From Breznakia pachnodae (lineage in GTDB: Bacteria > Bacillota_I > Bacilli_A > Erysipelotrichales > Erysipelotrichaceae), in assembly GCF_030814225.1 (NCBI RefSeq), contig NZ_JAUSUR010000007.1, positions 1-64,000 on the forward strand: a DNA stretch of 64,000 nt, given 5' to 3'. This document shows, one piece after another, positions 1-8,188 of the stretch. The notes beneath the pieces are model-generated. The model was not told where the DNA came from. It searched no databases and saw only the letters and a program-made list of their open reading frames with translations. Within the stretch, counting starts at the first letter, position 1, and each line of letters begins with the position of its first letter. The position numbers and the translations under genes were made by a program.

Positions 1-564
1 TTGGTTTGTGATGGTGAAGGGACAAAAGTAAAAGTGGCAAATCCAAATCCTGCAGAATATGAAGTGAACAAAGATGGGGATGATATAGCATATCGCATGG
101 TTCAAAAAGTTGAGGATCAAATTCAATATCATACAATCTATTATAAAAATAAGGGGTTCTATCAAGAGTTTTCACAAATGAGTGGACAGGTAGATACAAT
201 TAGTGGGAATAATGATGCACTGATTATGAATACAGTGTTCAAAGAAATTGATACAAACTACTACAAAGTTACCAAGGAAGAGGATGGAGAGAATACAAAA
301 TATACATTCACATTGGATAAAGCAAAGAAATATAATGAAAAGTATCCAGATGACCGTGATAATAAAGTTTGTAATATTGTAGGCGATTATGTAAATCAGA
401 AGTTTGAGATTACAGTGAACAAAGATGGATATATTATTGATGAACGTTTAGAAGAAACAATTAAATATACATCAGGTGAGACAGTACAGGAACGTACTAA
501 TGTTGTACATTATGAGTTTTATGACTTTAATGTTCCAAATGAAATAAACTTCTATTTTATCTAA
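1..564 (+). CDS. C-terminal part of an unrecognised, probably secreted protein
   Basis: The frame is open at the left edge, so the true start lies outside the window; 187 residues are visible. The visible part is hydrophilic, rich in Tyr, Asn, Lys and Asp, with no membrane segment and a beta-rich look typical of the soluble domain of a Gram-positive lipoprotein or exported protein. No motif I recognise. It ends in TAA and is followed at once by a stem-loop with a T-run, so it is the last gene of its transcript. Probably chromosomal flank rather than mobile DNA, because it is on the plus strand with the PTS gene. Confidence 0.6.
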   Translation: MVCDGEGTKVKVANPNPAEYEVNKDGDDIAYRMVQKVEDQIQYHTIYYKNKGFYQEFSQMSGQVDTISGNNDALIMNTVFKEIDTNYYKVTKEEDGENTKYTFTLDKAKKYNEKYPDDRDNKVCNIVGDYVNQKFEITVNKDGYIIDERLEETIKYTSGETVQERTNVVHYEFYDFNVPNEINFYFI

Positions 565-574
565 TAAACAAAGG

Positions 575-602
575 ACTTTCTCACTCTTGGGAAAGTTTTT
601 TT
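575..602 (+). terminator. Rho-independent terminator
   Basis: ACTTTC / GAAAGT stem with a ten-base loop and a run of seven T, just after the TAA of the gene ending at 564. Confidence 0.7.
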
Positions 603-616
603 AATGAAACTATTGA

Positions 617-636
617 CAACTGGTTATAACCAGTTG
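617..636 (+). promoter_or_regulatory. GntR/HutC-type operator palindrome
   Basis: CAACTGGTTATAACCAGTTG is a perfect 20-bp palindrome. It matches the ACTGGT-N4-ACCAGT pattern known for HutC-subfamily GntR repressors. It lies 28 bp before the GTG start of a gene whose N-terminus is a GntR winged helix, so autoregulation is the simple reading. A TTGACA overlaps its left edge (613-618) and TTATAA lies at its centre. Confidence 0.75.
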
Positions 637-663
637 CACATTAAGAATAGAGGAGGGAATACA

Positions 664-2178
664 GTGAAAAATGAAAATGATAAATTACCAATATATTATA
701 AGTTGGCAAAGAAAATAGAAGAAAACATTGAAAAAGGTGTTTGGCGTAAAGGAGAACCGATTCCTTCAGAGCGTGAGCTGATTAAGATTTATAATGTGAG
801 CAGGATTACGGTTCGTAATACAATTGATGAATTGGTAAAACAGGGAAAATTGGAAAAGATTCAAGGGAAAGCTACGTTTGTATTAGGGTTAGTTGCACTT
901 GTTGGATTGGTGTTACAGGGAAAAGGTTCCGCAGCAGTTTTCTCAGGAACACTAAAAACATCGTTAGGGATGCTGGTATTATCAGCAGGATCAAGTTTGA
1001 TTGTTAATGAGATATTACCGTTTGTATCATTATTTACAGATGTATTTAATTTGACAGGATTTGCGACTTCATCAGAAGCAGTGGTAGGAGCAATACAACA
1101 GGCATTGCCAGTTGTAGCAAGTACAAGTTCGATTATCTTGGCAATTGGATTCTTGGTAAATGTGATTTTAGCGAAATTCTCTCCACTAAAATATATTTTC
1201 TTAACTGGACATATGATGTGGATTTTATCAGTGGTAGTAGCATTTGCATTATATAAAGCGGATTACAGCGAGACAATGATTATCATAATTGGTAGTGCAT
1301 TACAAGGTATTATCATGGTTGTATTACCAGCATTGGCACAACCAATGGTACGAAAGATAACTGGTAATGATTCTATTGCGATAGCTCACTTAACAACATT
1401 AGGTACAGTACCTTCTGCTTATATTGGTGGATTATTAGGTGATAAAACAAAGAGTGCTGAAGATTTAAAATTACCAAAATCATTAGAAGTATTTAAAGAT
1501 ACATCAATTTCAGTTGCAATCGTTATGGGTGTGTTCTACATGGTTGTCGTAATTATGGCAGGACCAGATAAAGTTGGAGCACTAAGTGATGGTACAAACT
1601 ACATTCTATTTGGATTAATGAAAGCATTAGGATTTACAGCAGGTATCTTAGTATTACTACAAGGTATTCGTATGTTCTTAGGAGAACTAGTTCCAGCATT
1701 TAAAGGAATCTCTGATAAACTTGTACCAGGTGCAATTCCGGCACTTGATGTACCTGCATTATTTGGATTTGCGCCTAATTCACTGATGATTGGATTCGTT
1801 ACTGCAGTAGCAGGTATGATAGTATCAATGGTCGTATGTTCAATGGTATTTAATACAGTTCCATTAGTATCAATCATTGGTGCATTCTTCACTGGTGGAG
1901 TTGCTGGTATTCTTGGAAATGCAACTGGTGGTAGAAGAGGAGCAATCATTTCAGGATTCGTATATGGATTCTTATTAATCTTCTTAAGTGCAATGTTATC
2001 AACAATGTTTGACTTCTCTGCATATGGAGTTGCAGGAGTTGGACATGACTGTATTGATGCAATTGTGATTACCATTTTACTAAGTAACCCGATTATTGGA
2101 ATTGTAGTAATTGGTGTGGTATTCGCACTGCTATGTGTACTAGAAGTAAGAAGAAAAGCAAAGACAGTTCAACAATAA
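664..2178 (+). CDS. GntR winged-helix domain fused in frame to a PTS EIIC (UlaA/SgaT-type) permease
   Basis: The GTG at 664 is preferred over an upstream in-frame ATG (604) because it has a GAGGAGGG ribosome site and does not overlap the operator. Residues 1 to about 72 are a GntR/HutC winged helix (PIYYKLAKKIEENI, PSERELIKIYNVSRITVR, ending GKATFV). The sequence then passes directly into LGLVALVGLVLQGK, which is residue ~18 onward of the ascorbate-type EIIC family, and continues through about ten hydrophobic segments to a normal end. The GntR effector (UTRA) domain and the first helix start of EIIC are missing. A deletion fusing a regulator to its target permease fits best; whether the product works as permease, membrane-tethered regulator or neither is unknown. 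An assembly error is possible. Confidence 0.8.
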   Translation: MKNENDKLPIYYKLAKKIEENIEKGVWRKGEPIPSERELIKIYNVSRITVRNTIDELVKQGKLEKIQGKATFVLGLVALVGLVLQGKGSAAVFSGTLKTSLGMLVLSAGSSLIVNEILPFVSLFTDVFNLTGFATSSEAVVGAIQQALPVVASTSSIILAIGFLVNVILAKFSPLKYIFLTGHMMWILSVVVAFALYKADYSETMIIIIGSALQGIIMVVLPALAQPMVRKITGNDSIAIAHLTTLGTVPSAYIGGLLGDKTKSAEDLKLPKSLEVFKDTSISVAIVMGVFYMVVVIMAGPDKVGALSDGTNYILFGLMKALGFTAGILVLLQGIRMFLGELVPAFKGISDKLVPGAIPALDVPALFGFAPNSLMIGFVTAVAGMIVSMVVCSMVFNTVPLVSIIGAFFTGGVAGILGNATGGRRGAIISGFVYGFLLIFLSAMLSTMFDFSAYGVAGVGHDCIDAIVITILLSNPIIGIVVIGVVFALLCVLEVRRKAKTVQQ

Positions 2179-2187
2179 TTCCTATTA

Positions 2188-2211
2188 AGACTATTGATTT
2201 TGCAATAGTCT
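2188..2211 (+). terminator. Rho-independent terminator after the EIIC gene
   Basis: Perfect 9-bp stem AGACTATTG / CAATAGTCT, loop of six, then T-rich sequence. Confidence 0.75.
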
Positions 2212-2299
2212 CAAAATTTTTATTTTTCTTTTCGTACATATTATAATCAGGATAGGATAACCTCTTCTTTTTATACATCCATCCGCTTCAACATTATAA

Positions 2300-2342
2300 A
2301 AAACCAGAGACAAACACTTAAGTGGTGCTCATCTCTGGTTTT
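2300..2342. terminator. Bidirectional terminator at the left edge of element A
   Basis: AAAACCAGAGA / TCTCTGGTTTT, an 11-bp stem with A- and T-rich flanks on both strands. The stop codon of the minus-strand gene at 2318 lies in the loop. It separates the plus-strand flank from the minus-strand mobile block. Confidence 0.7.
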
Positions 2343-3205
2343 CCTACATTATTGTCCTTTTCATGTTTATTCATATTTTGAAGCAAACGATAAGTATAGT
2401 TATGCACAGGCTGCTTATAAACCTCTTCTAAGGTGCGTTCACATACATCTGTATACTTTGTTGTGAGTATCTCTATTTCCTTCGCATGTGGACTTTGTTC
2501 AATCTTCTTATGGATCGTTTCTATTTGCATATCGGTTTGTGAAATAAATAATACTCTTTGTGCAATGATTGGAATCTTCAAATGTCTGGAATATGCATTT
2601 TCATCAAACGCAGTTGCGTAACTAGATAACTTACTGTGAATACGATCTTTACTTGCATAGGATCTTTCTACTTCTATAAAGATTGCGATATTACCTTTTA
2701 AATCGCGATCCTTTCTTTCAAGCAAAATAATTCCATCCGGTTGATTTGTTCTTTTTGGTAAACACGATTCTTTTTCACTCAATATCCTGGTAATCTTAAA
2801 TTTGCTATCTGCAGACTGATTGAAGTTTCGTTTCATACATTCACATACTGTCGCAACTTGCACTTGGTGATAAACTCTATAAGGTGCTGCATTGCGAAGC
2901 GTATCTCTATAATCTGTCACAGGATAACCCGCTACATGCATCGCCTGTAGTCCAACCTTCCCTAACGTAATTGCTTTGTATCCAGTTCTAGCATCTAGCG
3001 TATAATCTTGTGGAATGTATGTTCTCCTGATTTGTAAATAGCCATACTGTGCTAATTGTAGAATCCGTCTTTCTACAGTTTCTTGCTTCTTCCCTACTTT
3101 GTAGAATTTATATACAAAACACATATCCACGAATCCATAGATTGCAATCATTCTCATTAATTCCCTATCCTCGCTGTCAACTCTTGGTCTTGTCTTATTC
3201 CCCAT
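2318..3205 (-). CDS. Replication-relaxation (Replic_Relax-like) family protein
   Basis: 295 residues with a good AAAGGAGAG ribosome site. The N-terminal ~80 residues look like a winged helix (EDRELMRMIAIYGFVDMCFV, then VERRILQLAQYGYLQIRR). The rest contains a conserved-looking PDGIILLE strand followed by IFIEVERS, a pattern seen in the Replic_Relax family of plasmid and conjugative-element proteins and reminiscent of a PD-ExK-like fold. In those elements it lies beside the transfer or replication origin. Here it lies next to a structured 470-bp noncoding region and downstream of a HerA-like ATPase, consistent with a role in DNA processing. Function is inferred from family resemblance only. 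Confidence 0.65.
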   Translation of the reverse strand: MGNKTRPRVDSEDRELMRMIAIYGFVDMCFVYKFYKVGKKQETVERRILQLAQYGYLQIRRTYIPQDYTLDARTGYKAITLGKVGLQAMHVAGYPVTDYRDTLRNAAPYRVYHQVQVATVCECMKRNFNQSADSKFKITRILSEKESCLPKRTNQPDGIILLERKDRDLKGNIAIFIEVERSYASKDRIHSKLSSYATAFDENAYSRHLKIPIIAQRVLFISQTDMQIETIHKKIEQSPHAKEIEILTTKYTDVCERTLEEVYKQPVHNYTYRLLQNMNKHEKDNNVGKPEMSTT

Positions 3206-3230
3206 CTCTCATCTCTCCTTTCAGTGAATT

Positions 3231-3247
3231 GTGCCAGTCACCGGCAC
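3231..3247. repeat. Element A palindrome, copy 1
   Basis: GTGCCAGTCACCGGCAC; one arm mismatch. Lies just 5' of the minus-strand gene starting at 3205. Confidence 0.9.
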
Positions 3248-3526
3248 AATTGTCTTTTTATTGTTTTAGTTATGTATATAGATATTGATAATTATAGTAG
3301 TTTATATTGAGTAGTATTAGTTGTTGGTTAGAAGTAGTTTTATTAGTTAGTAGTAAGGTAGTTAGAGTATTGTTTTTAGGAATTGTAGAAGGCTTCGTAT
3401 GGTAGGGTTAGTATAGTTGGTTTCCGTAAGGTTTTTATTTAGTGTATAAGGTACACTAGTCGACTCTTTATTGCATCAAGCAGTGTTGCTATATATCCCC
3501 TGTTTATTAGGTTTTAAGCAGTTTTT

Positions 3527-3584
3527 ACTATGCCAAAAACTATGCCCTACTTCGTATAGCAATCGGCATAGTTTTCGGCATAGT
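3527..3584. repeat. Duplicated inverted repeat (ACTATGCC x2 / GGCATAGT x2)
   Basis: Left arm ACTATGCC-AAAA-ACTATGCC (3527-3546); right arm GGCATAGT-TTTC-GGCATAGT (3565-3584). The 20-base arms pair with a single mismatch around an 18-base loop. Each arm is itself a direct repeat, so several alternative hairpins are possible, as at many oriT and plasmid-origin sites. Confidence 0.85.
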
Positions 3585-3596
3585 AATTCCAGATAA

Positions 3597-3625
3597 AAAA
3601 AGAGGGTTGATTTAGTTCAATCCCC
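3597..3625 (-). terminator. Terminator of the HerA-like ATPase operon
   Basis: On the minus strand GGGGATTGA / TCAACCC stem with one bulge, followed by CTTTTTTT. Positioned after the stop of the gene ending at 3677. Confidence 0.6.
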
Positions 3626-3676
3626 TACTCAATATTGCATCATAATTGGCTATCTTAAAAGAATCAGTTGCGTTGC

Positions 3677-4132
3677 CTATTGCTCTAGCATCTGAATAAG
3701 CAATGGCATAAACGCACCTACTGTAATCACCAGATAGAGTAACACAACTATCCCATTAATCTGATAATACCAACTGTTAAGTGTCTTCCCGTTCTCATCA
3801 GTCAATGGACTTAAGTATGCTCTCATCAATAAATATATAAGTGCTATTGTTACAGTGATCACAATCCCACTATGTACCTCACGTAATAAAGTATCTATTC
3901 CTGATTGAATCATATTCTTTGCTGTAATCAAAAAAATACTCTGTGATAACTTAATCATAAACAACAAATACAACCATACTCCAAGCAACGATAAAAACAA
4001 CTGCACTGGTTTTCGTAACCATCGAGGGAGTAGTTTCATTACCAATCCCCTCATCTTATATTTGATTCTATTCCATGTACCTGCATTGAATATTCTTTTT
4101 AATTTGTATATATACTTTCTTAATCCTCCCAT
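3677..4132 (-). CDS. Small membrane protein, function unknown
   Basis: 151 residues. A basic N-terminal ~40 residues (RKYIYKLKRIFNAGTWNR) is followed by three or four hydrophobic segments (around residues 42-62, 83-103, 127-147). Its first codons overlap the end of the upstream ATPase gene by 13 bp, implying coupled translation and a shared job. The arrangement of ATPase plus small polytopic protein is common in conjugation operons, but I recognise no specific family. Confidence 0.6.
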   Translation of the reverse strand: MGGLRKYIYKLKRIFNAGTWNRIKYKMRGLVMKLLPRWLRKPVQLFLSLLGVWLYLLFMIKLSQSIFLITAKNMIQSGIDTLLREVHSGIVITVTIALIYLLMRAYLSPLTDENGKTLNSWYYQINGIVVLLYLVITVGAFMPLLIQMLEQ

Positions 4133-6309
4133 GCAATTTGATCTCCTTTCTCTACAGACAGTAAGCTATCTCCTTCTGCCAAAAGCTCCTTTTCATATTC
4201 ACTGGTTTCTTTCCTGTTGAGGTAATTTTTAAATACTATCTTTTCCGCATCCGTTTTACTTATACAATCTCTTGCCATAAGTTCTCTGGCAAATATTCTA
4301 TTCTTTTCTAAATTTTCTTTTACTGCAGTCTTGTTATTATGGTCCACTAGTTTTCCATCTGTGTATCGATAAGGGTAATCCACCTTAATCATAATACTCT
4401 TCTCAACTCCGTGATCACTTGTACTCAAGTATCCACTCATATCACGTAGTGTTTTCAAATCTTCTTCTTTCACTGTTCCACTAGAAATCAAAGGTACTAG
4501 ACTTTTCGCAGCTTCTCCTTTTTGCTTCATCGATATAATTGTATTCATATTCCCCAAAAGAGCTGTTCGAAAGTCACTAGAGAATTGTTCTAGATATTGC
4601 GACATAATTACCAACCCCAAACCTCCCTTTCTTAGCTTAGCAGCTATCTTAGGAAAAATCGGTAACTGAACATCATGGGCTTCATCAACAATTAACAAGT
4701 GAAGTAAAGAGAAATCTGGTCTACCTAAAGCAGTCAAATAGTATTGCACACTTAAGTATCCACAAATAACTTTAATATCAAACTTGCTCATCCCTTTTAA
4801 ATTCATCAAAATGATATAACCTTCATCCATCCACTTACGGATTTCTTTCACACAATCATATTTACTCGTTAATCCAAACATCAATTTCTTTTGTTCCGTA
4901 TTTTTGAATGAGTTCAAACGATTCAATATTGGGTTCACTATATTCTCACTCATTGATGTCTTTAGTAAAAAATTCACTAAGTCTTGTGCATACATATTCT
5001 TTTTCAAACGACTAGCTAACCGTTTACGATACTTATCATCACTCCTGTCAAAAATTTTTGAAATATCTGCAATTGGATGTTCTTTCAGTGGATCACTCAA
5101 TAAACATTGAATTGCTTCACTCATCATACGATCCACTTGAATTGTCTTGTTATCCCCATAAAGAGAAGTAAAGAAATCCAATAACTCCGTGGTATCTGTA
5201 TTAGGATTTAATAGTGATATTGGGAAAACATAATCCTTATAACTAAAGTCTACATAGCGTATCTTTTCTAATAAGGGTTCTACATCATATCCATCTGCTT
5301 TAAATTTCAATAACATATCAATAACACCCAATGCTGAGCTCTCCAGTGGATCTAAAAATGTAAAACCTGGTACGTCCTTCTCACCATCCAGTTTTCTTTT
5401 TAGTAAATCCTGAATAGTTCCTTCAACTACAGATGATTTTCCACTTCCTGTAGTTCCAGTTACTACAATATGTTCTCTCGCCTTCGATTCACTTAGGTAC
5501 ACATCACGATCGTGCTGCACTGGATGATCTAATTTTCCAATATACAATCCTTTCAAAAACTCATGATCTTTTAACGTAACCTGACCTTGATACAAATAAC
5601 GAATCTTATTGATTTCTTCTCCTTTTCCATCCAATGTTGGTATCTGCAGTAAGTTCATCAACTCTAAACCGGTTGAGACACTTACCTGATAACTTTCTTT
5701 GTAATCTACATAATATTTTGTTTCATAAGCTGTAAGAGCAACAATCTTGGAAGATATATCTCTTAAATATGTATTCTCATATTTTGTAGCTCCTTGTACT
5801 TTTAATATATATTCTATCTCTACATCACTTGCTTGCTTTTGAACTTTCTTATTTTTATCAAATACACTCCCTTTTTTTATTTTAAAATTGAGCCAAATAC
5901 GTGTATTCTTTTGCAAAGTATTGATAATTGTCATTTGTATTGAGTCATTAAAAAAAGAAGTCAATTTCTTTGATGACTTCTTTCTCGTATTTGGTACATA
6001 CAGCGTGCTCGCACGCTGATATTCAGGCAGATTCCCATCAATCGCTAACACAGATGCCTCACTACCTAAAAACGTCTGTAAAGCGCTCATAAACGCTTCT
6101 GATTCCTCATCTACTTCGTGATTCAAAAAATAGAAACTAATTCTTTCCTCTTTATCGCAATCAATAACAAAGGAAAATGGAAAATCAGATAGTAAGCGTT
6201 TGAAGAATGGTTTCTTCTTACCCATTGGTATAGATAAAGACTTTAACAGATTTAGCATCCGTTCTTTATCAAACACATAACTTTTCTTTGGTATTACTTG
6301 ATAAATCAT
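4120..6309 (-). CDS. HerA/VirB4-like P-loop ATPase
   Basis: 729 residues. The N-terminal ~250 residues are a variable domain. A Walker A motif VTGTTGSGKSS lies around residue 283, followed by GFTFLDPLESS and a Walker B LLIVDEAHD near residue 550, with a sensor-like LGLVIMSQYLEQF. This is the arrangement of HerA/DUF87 and VirB4-type motors that pump DNA or energise conjugation. No N-terminal membrane segments are visible, so it is not a typical VirD4. It heads a two-gene operon beside the replication-relaxation gene and could be the coupling or DNA-translocating ATPase of element A. Start chosen on AAAGGAG at 7 bp. Confidence 0.75.
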   Translation of the reverse strand: MIYQVIPKKSYVFDKERMLNLLKSLSIPMGKKKPFFKRLLSDFPFSFVIDCDKEERISFYFLNHEVDEESEAFMSALQTFLGSEASVLAIDGNLPEYQRASTLYVPNTRKKSSKKLTSFFNDSIQMTIINTLQKNTRIWLNFKIKKGSVFDKNKKVQKQASDVEIEYILKVQGATKYENTYLRDISSKIVALTAYETKYYVDYKESYQVSVSTGLELMNLLQIPTLDGKGEEINKIRYLYQGQVTLKDHEFLKGLYIGKLDHPVQHDRDVYLSESKAREHIVVTGTTGSGKSSVVEGTIQDLLKRKLDGEKDVPGFTFLDPLESSALGVIDMLLKFKADGYDVEPLLEKIRYVDFSYKDYVFPISLLNPNTDTTELLDFFTSLYGDNKTIQVDRMMSEAIQCLLSDPLKEHPIADISKIFDRSDDKYRKRLASRLKKNMYAQDLVNFLLKTSMSENIVNPILNRLNSFKNTEQKKLMFGLTSKYDCVKEIRKWMDEGYIILMNLKGMSKFDIKVICGYLSVQYYLTALGRPDFSLLHLLIVDEAHDVQLPIFPKIAAKLRKGGLGLVIMSQYLEQFSSDFRTALLGNMNTIISMKQKGEAAKSLVPLISSGTVKEEDLKTLRDMSGYLSTSDHGVEKSIMIKVDYPYRYTDGKLVDHNNKTAVKENLEKNRIFARELMARDCISKTDAEKIVFKNYLNRKETSEYEKELLAEGDSLLSVEKGDQIAWED

Positions 6310-6344
6310 AGTACTCCTTTCACAATTTTTCTATATAGAAAAAT

Positions 6345-6361
6345 GTGCCGGTGACCGGCAC
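6345..6361. repeat. Element A palindrome, copy 2
   Basis: Perfect GTGCCGGTGACCGGCAC, between the ATPase gene start and the first toxin unit. Confidence 0.95.
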
Positions 6362-6471
6362 ATTCTAGTTTTGTATCTATTCTATTTTATGGTATACTTC
6401 TTTTGAAGATAGTAATCTATCCTACACACCCAACTACTTCCTTGTGACAAAAGAAGCAGGAGGTGATTACT

Positions 6472-6543
6472 TTGGAAAAATTAATAATCATCCTACTTAT
6501 TCTTCGTGATTGTAAGGAAATATTAGTAATTATAAAGAAGTAG
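6472..6543 (+). CDS. Type I toxin-like hydrophobic peptide, copy 1
   Basis: A 23-residue peptide starting at TTG with an AGGAGGTGA ribosome site. It is mostly Ile/Leu with a few charges and ends in IIKK, like small membrane-active type I toxins. A promoter TTGTAT-N16-TATACT precedes it. Its 3' end runs into a hairpin shared with a convergent minus-strand RNA. This is the par/Fst layout; the peptide itself is not one I can assign to a named family. Too short for standard gene callers. Confidence 0.6.
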   Translation: MEKLIIILLILRDCKEILVIIKK

Positions 6544-6611
6544 CCACTTTTACTCCTTATTTTGCCGTAAGGTAAAAGTGGCTTTGTAGTGGATAGCAAT
6601 TGCTATCTTCA
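6543..6611 (-). ncRNA. Candidate antisense RNA (antitoxin) to toxin copy 1
   Basis: On the minus strand TTGAAA-N16-TATAAT (6639-6644 and 6617-6622) predicts a start near 6610. The RNA begins with a GATAGCAATTGCTATC palindrome that resembles the GATAGTAATCTATC in the toxin 5' leader (about 6408-6422), then runs into the GCCACTTTTAC/GTAAAAGTGGC hairpin (6543-6582) shared with the toxin mRNA. Both ends can therefore pair with the toxin transcript, as in par of pAD1. Confidence 0.5.
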
Positions 6612-6677
6612 CCATTATTATATACCAATTTTATGAAATTTCAACTGCATGTGTAGCATTACCTACAGTTTTTATTT

Positions 6678-6694
6678 GTGCCGGTCACTGGCAC
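6678..6694. repeat. Element A palindrome, copy 3
   Basis: GTGCCGGTCACTGGCAC, between toxin units 1 and 2. Confidence 0.9.
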
Positions 6695-6807
6695 ATTCTA
6701 GTTTTATATCCAATCGAATTTATGGTATTATTCTTTTGAAGATAGTAATCTGTTCTTATCAAAATACCAACTACTCTCTTATGACTAAATAGTAGGAGGT
6801 GTTGCTT

Positions 6808-6885
6808 ATGAGTAATTTAATCTTGATTCTTTTCATTCTTAGAGAAGTAAAAGAAATCTTGATAATTATAAAAAAGATTAGTTAA
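6808..6885 (+). CDS. Type I toxin-like hydrophobic peptide, copy 2
   Basis: A 25-residue peptide starting at ATG with an AGGAGGTG ribosome site; about half identical to copy 1 (I/L-rich core, R-E/D-x-K-E-I-L, ending IIIKK). The upstream leader TTTTGAAGATAGTAATCT is repeated from copy 1, so this is a tandem duplication. Its antisense half is not next to it but at 8.64-8.70 kb, separated by the IS110-type insertion. Confidence 0.6.
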   Translation: MSNLILILFILREVKEILIIIKKIS

Positions 6886-6985
6886 TAAAAGTCAACATCT
6901 TTTTGAATGATATCTATCAAAAAATATATCTGCTGAAAAAAACTGTGTGCTACAGTTTTTATTTTGATATGATTATATCCTCTAA

Positions 6986-8188
6986 TTATTGATATAAACA
7001 GCCTGTTTTACACATGCCATAAATCACCCGAAGTAATTTGTTTGCACTTGCTATGATGGCCGCTTTACGATTCATTGGATTTTCTTGTGTCATCTTCTTT
7101 TGATAAAATTCTCTAATTGTTGTATCTTCAATTGCTTTTCTTACTATGCATTTTACCGCAAGATATAAAAGACACCGCAATCGCTTATTTCCTTTTTTTG
7201 AAATTTTATAATGGAGCCCATTATTTTTTCCTGATTGATATATCATAGGTTCTATACCAGCAAAAGCAATTAATTGTTTAGATTCAGTAAATCGATTAAT
7301 ATCTCCTATTTCAGCTATAATTCGTGCTGCAAGATTATCTCCTATTCCTGGTATGCTTGTCAAAAGTACCATGTTCTCTGTTTTCTTCGCTAAATGTATC
7401 ATTTTATTCAGAATTTCTTCAACTAACAACTCATAATACTCTATCTGATCAATTAAACTTAATAATATTTTCACATTAACGTCATCTTTTCTGCATCCTG
7501 ATACTGTATTATCTGAGAATTCCTTTATTTCTTTACATTTTTTCATTAACCATTTTTCTTGATGATTTGTATGCTTTTGCAAGTATTTACACATTGTGGT
7601 TTCTTTCGTATTAGATATAATCTCTGGATGCTTATACTTCTTCAAAACAATCATAGAAGTTTCTCCATAAAGATTTGAAAATAGTTTTTTGTATCCTGGA
7701 AATACAACATCTAATTCTTCATTAAAATTCACTTTACATTTCCTCAAATGAACTAGTAATGATTCATAATTTCGACTATACTGCCGTAACGTATAGTATA
7801 TATCTTCGGCTCTTCTTTCTTCTATGAGTTCTTCACAAAAATATAATTTAGCTATATTTTTGCAGTCTTGTTTATCAGTTTTCAAATTCCGAAGATTTTG
7901 CTTTCTGTATCTAGAAGATAGAATTGGATTTACCATGAAATAAATGAAATTTTCATTCTCTAAATAATTTTGCAATCCTCTATGATATATTCCTGTTGCT
8001 TCAAATACTACATGAACATTTTTACTAGTAATTCGTTTCATTTCATTCGCAAGTTCTTTAATTTTTTTGAATCCTTGTAGGTCATGTTTTACTTTGAAAA
8101 TTGCCTTGAATGGTGTGTTTAAGTCAAGATAACTTCCTACATGACTTTCATTTTTTGATACATCAACCGTAATACAAACATCTTTCAT
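6986..8188 (-). CDS. IS110-family transposase
   Basis: 400 residues with an AAAGGAG ribosome site. N-terminal DEDD RuvC-like catalytic domain: D9 in ITVDVSKN, E63 in VVFEATGIYH, then D104 and D107 in LKTDKQDCKN. The C-terminal transposase_20 domain holds LLTSIPGIGDNLAARIIAEI and FAGIEPMIYQSGKNNG. Length and order match full IS110 enzymes, and no frameshift is visible, so it may be active. It inserts between toxin copy 2 and its antisense promoter. Confidence 0.92.
   Translation of the reverse strand: MKDVCITVDVSKNESHVGSYLDLNTPFKAIFKVKHDLQGFKKIKELANEMKRITSKNVHVVFEATGIYHRGLQNYLENENFIYFMVNPILSSRYRKQNLRNLKTDKQDCKNIAKLYFCEELIEERRAEDIYYTLRQYSRNYESLLVHLRKCKVNFNEELDVVFPGYKKLFSNLYGETSMIVLKKYKHPEIISNTKETTMCKYLQKHTNHQEKWLMKKCKEIKEFSDNTVSGCRKDDVNVKILLSLIDQIEYYELLVEEILNKMIHLAKKTENMVLLTSIPGIGDNLAARIIAEIGDINRFTESKQLIAFAGIEPMIYQSGKNNGLHYKISKKGNKRLRCLLYLAVKCIVRKAIEDTTIREFYQKKMTQENPMNRKAAIIASANKLLRVIYGMCKTGCLYQ

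Larger units (their letters stand above)
3206..3676. other. Structured noncoding region, candidate oriT/origin of element A
   Basis: No gene. It holds, in order: a GTGCCAGTCACCGGCAC palindrome (3231-3247); a tract with no C on the plus strand from 3255 to 3392, rich in TAG and TTAG words; a small hairpin AGTGTA/TACACT near 3442-3458; a duplicated inverted repeat (3527-3584); and a minus-strand terminator (about 3597-3625). The combination of strand-biased sequence and iterated inverted repeats next to a replication-relaxation protein suggests an origin of transfer or replication. This is inference; no nick site or DnaA box can be named. Confidence 0.45.

Noticed and set aside
1599..2278. Minus-strand frames opposite the EIIC gene and its terminator
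   Set aside because: Shadows of the permease codons; no ribosome site, composition mirrors the plus-strand membrane helices.
3255..3392. C-free tract as a simple tandem repeat
   Set aside because: The TAG/TTAG words are irregularly spaced; no fixed period could be found.
6417..6599. 60-codon minus-strand frame over toxin unit 1
   Set aside because: Opposite to the toxin, hairpin and antisense promoter; no ribosome site. The region is explained by the RNA features.
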